Shown: positions 59,594 through 64,000 of the stretch, piece after piece | Layout of the letters: the number at the start of each line of letters is the position of its first letter | Position numbering within the stretch: the stretch's first letter is position 1 | Source: Pontibacter amylolyticus | GTDB lineage: Bacteria > Bacteroidota > Bacteroidia > Cytophagales > Hymenobacteraceae | Assembly (NCBI RefSeq): GCF_014638845.1 | Contig: NZ_BMFP01000003.1 | Location: 1 to 64,000 of the forward strand | DNA length: 64,000 nt | Direction of reading: 5' to 3' | Notes under the pieces: generated by a model | Databases searched by the model: none | The model's input: only the letters and a program-made list of their open reading frames with translations | Told to the model about the DNA's origin: nothing | Made by a program: the position numbers and the translations under genes

Positions 59594-61399
59594 ATGATCA
59601 AAAACACACCGCACACCTTCCACATCCCAGTAATGGGCCTGGCCTTTTCCATCGATTCGCCCATGAAAGTGGCGCAGTATGGTATCTCTTCGGTTGTCTC
59701 GCTCAGCGACGACACCCTGATCGAGCAGATGCGTGAATATTACAGCCAGGTATACCAGGAACCCTTCACGCCGATCACGCCAAAAGAAGAAGACTACCGT
59801 GCCCGTCGCATAACGGCCTACCTGAACCTGGCCGACCGCATCGTGAAACTCCAGGTACAGGCGCTGAAACAGGAGCCCTTTGACTCGGAATCGCGCCTGA
59901 CCAAGTATTTTTTGCTGCTGCCTGACAATGCCCCGTTGAAGGCGATGTACCGGAAAATGCTGCAGACCAGCAACCCGGAGCTGAAAAGAATCATGCAGGA
60001 TGAGTTACGGCAGGCGGTGGTGCCCGGAAGCATCGATGTGAACATCATGACGAAGCTCGACAAAACCAATTACGACAAAGACGGCAATCCGCTGCCATCG
60101 GAGTACTCCGACGCGCTGGCGGCGCTGCGTGGTTTTGCCAAAAGCACAGTGCATGCTTCAGTGATTTTCTCGGCAGGTATGAACATGCGCCTCTACAGTT
60201 ACCTGGAGCAATTCCCGTGCTTCTTCCCAAATAAAAACGGCCACATAGAAAAGCAAGTGGTGATCAAAGTGAGCGACTACCGTTCGGCTTTCGTGCAGGG
60301 CAAGATACTGGCCAAGAAAGGCATTTGGGTATCGGAGTTCCGCATCGAGTCTGGTCTGAATTGCGGTGGCCACGCCTTCGCAACCGACGGTTACTTACTC
60401 GGCCCAATTTTGGAGGAGTTCAAGCAAAACCGACAGGCCATGCAGGACGAGCTCTATACCTTGTTCAGCAACAACCTCGCGGCTAAAGGCCTTGCTGTAC
60501 CTGACACTGCGCCTACCATGCACATTACCGTGCAGGGCGGCATCGGCACGGCGGACGAGCACAACTTTTTGCTGGAGCACTATGGCATGGACGCCGCCGG
60601 ATGGGGCACGCCGTTTTTGCTCGTACCCGAAGCCACCACGGTCGATGCGGACACCATGGAGAAGCTGGCCCGTGCGAAAAAAGAAGACCTATACCTGAGT
60701 CCGATCTCCCCGCTTGGCGTACCGTTCAATTCCCTGCGTGGCACTACCTCCGAGGCGCTTACGTTGGCGCGCATTGAAAAAGGCAAGCCGGGCAGTCCCT
60801 GCGAAAAGAAGCACCTGGTCTCCAACACCGAGTTCACCAAAGAACCGATCTGCACTGCCTCCCGCAAGTACCAGCGCAACAAACTGGTGGAACTGCAAGG
60901 TATGGGGATGCCGGAAGCCGAGTACAAAGCGGCTGAAGCTAAAGTGCTGGAAAAAGAATGCCTCTGCGAAGGCTTGGCCAACACTGCTCTGCTGAAGTTT
61001 GGCATCAGCCGCAAAGCCGTTGCCTCACGCCCTGTCGCGATCTGCCCTGGTCCCAACCTGGCTTACTTCTCCAACATCTTCAAACTGCAGGAAATGGTCG
61101 ACCATATCTACGGCCGCGTGAACGTGCTGAACAACACCTATCGTCCGCATGTGTTCATCAACGAGCTCAGCATGTACGTACAATACTGGAAGAACAAGAA
61201 GGCTGAACTGCAGGAGACCATGACCGATAAGCAGGAGAAATACCTGCAGAGCTTCTGGCAGAACCTGCAGCAAGGTATAGCCTATTACAAAGAACTGGTG
61301 CCGACGCTTTTCAAAGACCAATTGGAGAAGCGTGTGTTGATGCTGAATGAATTACTGGAGGCTGAGAACCAGTTGCAACTGGCGAATCAGAAAATCTAA
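59594..61399 (+). CDS. Large unrecognised cysteine-bearing protein (601 aa)
   Basis: No family is recognised with confidence. The N-terminus (HIPVMGLAFSIDSPMKVAQY, then GISSVVSLSDDTLIEQMREY) resembles the first strand and loop of TIM-barrel flavoenzymes. The middle has VSEFRIESGLNCGGHAFATD near residues 246-265, similar in look to the Gly/Cys loop of the glutamate-synthase FMN domain. Six further-spaced Cys (257, 403, 420, 456, 458, 484) occur in GSPCEKKHL, PICTASRKYQ, KECLCEGLAN and ICPGPNLAYFS, and could hold an Fe-S cluster. The QueD-like gene follows 6 bp later, so the pair is one operon. An FMN/Fe-S oxidoreductase is a guess. Confidence 0.6.
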   Translation: MIKNTPHTFHIPVMGLAFSIDSPMKVAQYGISSVVSLSDDTLIEQMREYYSQVYQEPFTPITPKEEDYRARRITAYLNLADRIVKLQVQALKQEPFDSESRLTKYFLLLPDNAPLKAMYRKMLQTSNPELKRIMQDELRQAVVPGSIDVNIMTKLDKTNYDKDGNPLPSEYSDALAALRGFAKSTVHASVIFSAGMNMRLYSYLEQFPCFFPNKNGHIEKQVVIKVSDYRSAFVQGKILAKKGIWVSEFRIESGLNCGGHAFATDGYLLGPILEEFKQNRQAMQDELYTLFSNNLAAKGLAVPDTAPTMHITVQGGIGTADEHNFLLEHYGMDAAGWGTPFLLVPEATTVDADTMEKLARAKKEDLYLSPISPLGVPFNSLRGTTSEALTLARIEKGKPGSPCEKKHLVSNTEFTKEPICTASRKYQRNKLVELQGMGMPEAEYKAAEAKVLEKECLCEGLANTALLKFGISRKAVASRPVAICPGPNLAYFSNIFKLQEMVDHIYGRVNVLNNTYRPHVFINELSMYVQYWKNKKAELQETMTDKQEKYLQSFWQNLQQGIAYYKELVPTLFKDQLEKRVLMLNELLEAENQLQLANQKI

Positions 61400-61405
61400 C
61401 AGCAC

Positions 61406-61855
61406 ATGAGTAGAATACGATTAACCCGCCTGTTCACGTTTGAAGCCGCGCACGCCCTGCAGAATTACAAGGGTGGTTGCCGCAACATTCACGGGCATTC
61501 CTATAGGCTCGAAGTAACCATTATCGGCACTCCCATCGTGAGCGAGATGCACCCGAATGACGGCATGGTAATGGACTTCAAGGACCTCAAAAAGATCGTC
61601 CAGGAGACCATCATCGACCCGATCGACCATGCGTTACTGCTCCGTCAGGACGCGCCGCTGGAGTTGGTAGAGGCGCTCCGCCACTTGGATCATAAACTGG
61701 TGCTCACGCCGTTTCAACCGACCTGCGAGAACATGCTGATTGATTTCAAACAGCGGATCAAGCACTTGCTGCCGGATTACGTGGAGTTGCACAGCCTCAA
61801 GCTTTGGGAAACGGAGAAGTCCTTTGCAGAATGGTACGCAGCGGATAACGTATAG
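61406..61855 (+). CDS. queD: 6-carboxytetrahydropterin synthase / 6-pyruvoyl-tetrahydropterin synthase family
   Basis: The 149-aa protein has the zinc triad in FEAAHALQNY near residue 15 and NIHGHSYRLEV near 30-40, the catalytic Cys in KGGCRNIHGH (near 27), and a substrate-binding MVMDFKDLKKIV, DPIDHALLL, and PTCENMLIDF near 100-109. The Cys-x4-His-Gly-His spacing suits QueD of the queuosine/deazapurine pathway. The operon partner is the unrecognised 601-aa protein; no other queuosine gene is visible in the window, so the product could feed another pterin use. Confidence 0.88.
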   Translation: MSRIRLTRLFTFEAAHALQNYKGGCRNIHGHSYRLEVTIIGTPIVSEMHPNDGMVMDFKDLKKIVQETIIDPIDHALLLRQDAPLELVEALRHLDHKLVLTPFQPTCENMLIDFKQRIKHLLPDYVELHSLKLWETEKSFAEWYAADNV

Positions 61856-61875
61856 CCAAGAATCCTTCCCTTCAA

Positions 61876-61922
61876 AACCGCCCTGTTCGCCTGACTTAGG
61901 TCATGAACGGGGCGGCTTTTTT
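61876..61922 (+). terminator. Intrinsic terminator after queD, with a palindrome in its loop
   Basis: AACCGCCCTGTTC (61876-61888) pairs with GAACGGGGCGG (61905-61915), followed by CTTTTTT. The loop contains TGACTTAGGTCA at 61892-61903, which fits the TGAC-N4-GTCA operator pattern seen elsewhere. It could be both a terminator and an operator for the next gene, or a coincidence. Confidence 0.8.
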
Positions 61923-62021
61923 GTGTCTCCTCCATCAGGTTGTAACTGGTTTTCAGCACGATACTTTGAAACGAAGCCACTTTAAACTCGTTTTAGAGAG
62001 TTTAAACCAATACGTACGACT

Positions 62022-62252
62022 ATGAAAAAGACACTTATAATTTTTGTTGGTATTTTCTTCTTCTCCTGTAGTTCTGACAACACCACACGCGACACCGCCG
62101 ATGACGCCAATACACGTGACGCTGAAACAATAGATGAAAGCGTAGAAATCGGAGCTGGTGAAGAGGTAAGCCCACAACTTGATATGCAGGACGACACCGC
62201 GGCCTTCGACGTAGACACGGTATCGAACACAACCGATACGACTCAACAATAG
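62022..62252 (+). CDS. Small acidic lipoprotein (76 aa)
   Basis: The protein has a short lipoprotein signal ending in FFFSC near residue 16, then a hydrophilic Asp/Thr/Glu-rich tail without Lys-rich or structured segments (DNTTRDTADDANTRDAETID). Such tails look disordered and are common in small Bacteroidota envelope lipoproteins. Function unknown. It has its own terminator. Confidence 0.65.
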   Translation: MKKTLIIFVGIFFFSCSSDNTTRDTADDANTRDAETIDESVEIGAGEEVSPQLDMQDDTAAFDVDTVSNTTDTTQQ

Positions 62253-62264
62253 CCTAACAGGCAT

Positions 62265-62300
62265 AAAAAATCCCCGGCTTTCGCAAGGCGGGGATTTTTT
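62265..62300 (+). terminator. Intrinsic terminator after the small lipoprotein gene
   Basis: AAAAAATCCCCG (62265-62276) and CGGGGATTTTTT (62289-62300) are perfect complements with a 12-base loop. It also faces the minus-strand nosY end, 38 bp away, and may serve both. Confidence 0.9.
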
Positions 62301-62338
62301 GTGGGGTGTAACTCAGGTATGTTACTGATCTGCCAGCC

Positions 62339-63106
62339 CTACAGATCCCTTCTGGTGAAGGCCCTTCTGGAAACCAGCAGGGGTACGAGCACCCAGAGCA
62401 CGAGTATCATGAAGGCGATGCCCACGCCCCACCCGCTACCAAAGATGCTCTTGTACAAAGCGCCCGTGTAGCCCATCATGGCCGAGACATCCAGGTTGAG
62501 CAGCACCATCACCCTGCCCAGATCCACCGGATTCAACGCCGTCAGCGCCAGGGTGGCGTACTCAAGCGGGTAGTCGCCAAAGGAGTAAAGGATGAAGAGT
62601 ACGATGCCGTCGTAGATCAGGGCAAAGTAGAACCAGAGCATCAGCGCTATACCTATACCCTTGGCCTTGTCGCGGGTGATGACCGAGGCCAGGAAGGCCA
62701 GGGCCACGAAGATGAAGGTGATGAACACACCCGTCAGCACCAGGTACAGGCCTGTGGCGCCCGGCGCGAACAGCAATACCGGTATACCTACGCCGATCAG
62801 AAAAGCGGCGGATAGCGAGAGGGACACGCCCAGGTACTCACTCATGAAGATCTTGCTGCGGCGGATAGGCTGCGACACCAGCAGCTCCATGAACTCGTAG
62901 GAGTTGTAGAAGTGGGTGGTGGCGAAGACTATGCTGATCAGGGGCACGGTCAGCAGCACCAGATTGAGCAAACTCAGCAAACCCTTGTCCGGGCTGCCGC
63001 CCAGGTTGAAAAGGCCGATGGAGAGCAACAGCAGGAACAAGGTATAGGCGACGATGATCTTGCTGCGCAAAATGTCATACAGTACGTACTTGATGATCTT
63101 GTTCAT
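62339..63106 (-). CDS. nosY: ABC transporter permease NosY
   Basis: The 255-aa inner-membrane protein has six predicted spans. It shows the NosY-type opening (KYVLYDILRSKIIVAYTLFL), the first periplasmic region LLVSQPIRRSKIFMSEYLGV near residues 74-93, and the C-terminal LVSRRAFTRRDL. It starts 3 bp after nosF, whose partner nosD lies upstream, fixing the identity. NosDFY supplies sulfur for CuZ cluster assembly in nitrous oxide reductase. Length is normal for the family. Confidence 0.9.
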   Translation of the reverse strand: MNKIIKYVLYDILRSKIIVAYTLFLLLLSIGLFNLGGSPDKGLLSLLNLVLLTVPLISIVFATTHFYNSYEFMELLVSQPIRRSKIFMSEYLGVSLSLSAAFLIGVGIPVLLFAPGATGLYLVLTGVFITFIFVALAFLASVITRDKAKGIGIALMLWFYFALIYDGIVLFILYSFGDYPLEYATLALTALNPVDLGRVMVLLNLDVSAMMGYTGALYKSIFGSGWGVGIAFMILVLWVLVPLLVSRRAFTRRDL

Positions 63107-63109
63107 GGC

Positions 63110-63820
63110 TTATTGCATCCTCCCTTCGTTCATGATTTTAGCGACCGCGCGGCTCAGGCGTGTTTCCTGCGTTTGCGCCTTCAGGTCAGAAATAGTTTCA
63201 TAGAACATCACGTTGCCGTCTACCAGGCAGAGTATCTCATCGGCCACTTCCTCAATCTCGCTCATCACATGCGAGGTAATGAGCACCAGCTTTCCTTTCT
63301 TTTTCTCTTTCAGGATTTTGCCTTTCAAAATCTCCGCCGAGATCGGGTCGAGGCCGGCAGTAGGTTCGTCCAGAATCAGGATCTGCGGGTCGAAGAGGAA
63401 GGCCAGCGCGGCGCTTACTTTCTGCTTCGTGCCGCCCGACAGGGAGCCCATTCTTTTGTCGTACATCTCTTCCAGCCTGTACAAACCGATCAGTTCTTCG
63501 TCAACGGCGGCCTTTTTGCGGATGTCGCGCACCATCTCGATCACCTGCCGGATCTTCATGTTCTCCGGGTACTTCCCGATCTGGGGCATGTAGCCGATCT
63601 GGCTGCGGTAGAGGTGCTTTTTGAGCACACTCTCGCCGTTTATTTTGATATCGCCGCTGTCGGGCAGCACCATGCCCAGGATGCACTTGCTCATGGTGGT
63701 CTTGCCTGCCCCGTTCGGGCCTATGATCGATATCACTTTACCTTCTTCGAGCTCAACGCTCACGCCACGGAGCACTTGCAGTTTGCCGTAGGACTTGTAC
63801 AAATTCTCTATTGTTATCAT
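63110..63820 (-). CDS. nosF: ABC transporter ATP-binding protein NosF
   Basis: The 236-aa ATPase has Walker A GPNGAGKTTM near residues 34-43, the signature LSGGTKQKVSAAL near 128-140, Walker B ILILDEPTAGLDP near 148-160 and the switch His in LITSHVMSEIEEV near 180-192. Neighbouring nosD and nosY identify it as the NosDFY ATPase. Its start lies 68 bp inside the 3' end of nosD in another frame, so translation of the two is probably coupled. Confidence 0.92.
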   Translation of the reverse strand: MITIENLYKSYGKLQVLRGVSVELEEGKVISIIGPNGAGKTTMSKCILGMVLPDSGDIKINGESVLKKHLYRSQIGYMPQIGKYPENMKIRQVIEMVRDIRKKAAVDEELIGLYRLEEMYDKRMGSLSGGTKQKVSAALAFLFDPQILILDEPTAGLDPISAEILKGKILKEKKKGKLVLITSHVMSEIEEVADEILCLVDGNVMFYETISDLKAQTQETRLSRAVAKIMNEGRMQ

Positions 63821-64000
63821 GATCTATCTTCTTCATTAGCGGCTGTTCGTCAACCAGGGTTTGGGGGATGATACTCGGCATTACTTTTTCCATGTTGTCC
63901 AGCAGGTCTACCATAAAGCTGCGCATGAACATGATGGAAGGCGGCACCTGCTCCACCAGCATGGAGTACAGACTCACCGGCCGGTACGGCACATCGCCTA
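63753..64000 (-). CDS. nosD: C-terminal part of nitrous oxide maturation protein NosD
   Basis: The frame is open from the right edge of the window to a stop at 63753. Visible residues read GDVPYRPVSLYSMLVEQVPP and FMRSFMVDLLDNMEKVMPSI, then PQTLVDEQPLM. This matches the end of NosD, where a 'RPV.L.S..VE..P...LLRS..VDLLD..E...P..TP..L.D..PLM' pattern closes the periplasmic beta-helix protein. The start, signal peptide and most of the beta-helix lie off the window. A tail of about 22 residues beyond the usual end overlaps nosF. Partner genes downstream support the call. Confidence 0.85.
   Translation of the reverse strand, partial: GDVPYRPVSLYSMLVEQVPPSIMFMRSFMVDLLDNMEKVMPSIIPQTLVDEQPLMKKIDHDNNREFVQVLRQTASAPWRER

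Noticed and set aside
62912..63871. Plus-strand open frame opposite nosY/nosF
   Set aside because: It covers the ends of two clear nos genes; Gln/His-rich composition typical of antisense frames.

Overview
The window looks like a chromosomal segment of a Bacteroidota bacterium, most likely Cytophagales/Hymenobacteraceae (Pontibacter-like). Supporting this are a SusC/SusD pair, a DUF5687 ABC permease, a REC-Crp response regulator, few Shine-Dalgarno sites, and dispersed GC-rich intergenic hairpins. The genus is an inference. I see no rRNA, tRNA, CRISPR array, intact insertion sequence or replication origin. The base composition has two parts. Positions 1-18.5 kb are visibly AT-rich. The rest is visibly GC-richer, except for a small AT-rich island at about 53.1-55.1 kb.

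1-18.5 kb is a surface-polysaccharide (Wzx/Wzy-type) locus. It begins with the 3' end of a probable heparin-lyase-like polysaccharide lyase. It then holds four glycosyltransferases, a Wzy-like polymerase, a Wzx flippase, a fused Wzz/tyrosine-kinase (Wzc), a Wza-like export lipoprotein, a NodB-type deacetylase, two tandem CelD/FemAB-like acyltransferases and the initiating sugar-phosphate transferase. Together they form a nearly complete build-flip-polymerise-export pathway. A 642-bp gap inside it holds a perfect 21-bp-stem hairpin and a decayed gene.

18.6-35.6 kb is mixed: a membrane pseudokinase next to a DUF5687 permease and its ATPase, two secreted hydrolases, a SusC/SusD pair, several small membrane or secreted proteins (some too short for routine calling), and two carboxypeptidase-regulatory-like proteins, one of them frameshifted. 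35.7-49.5 kb is mostly on the minus strand. In genomic order it holds hemA, a four-gene two-component cluster (FixL-like double-PAS kinase, single-domain regulator, REC-kinase, REC-Crp regulator), nadB-nadA, an Fe-S-type Rrf2 regulator, a SufT/MIP18-like factor, a heme-copper-oxidase-subunit-I-like membrane protein, and a DUF2249/hemerythrin/ScdA group.

49.7-64 kb carries a class II (B12) ribonucleotide reductase, the AT-rich island (small membrane proteins, a DUF4145 protein), a second oxidase-like membrane protein with a lipoprotein, a thioredoxin-like protein, proline dehydrogenase, a large unrecognised cysteine-bearing protein paired with a QueD-like enzyme, and at the right edge nosD (3' end)-nosF-nosY. 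Taken together, the minus-strand block and the nos genes suggest low-oxygen life with handling of nitric and nitrous oxide. ATGAC-N4-GTCAT palindromes occur in several intergenic regions of this half and may be Crp/Fnr-type operators.

Three sequence-level patterns cut across the genes. The first is a strong excess of TATACC/GGTATA (often CTATACCTG) in the GC-richer part, which forces the rare ATA isoleucine codon into Ile-Pro and Gly-Ile pairs. The second is two copies of a 121-122-bp structured, multi-hairpin intergenic repeat. The third is paired inverted copies of GC-rich hairpin boxes that abut gene ends.
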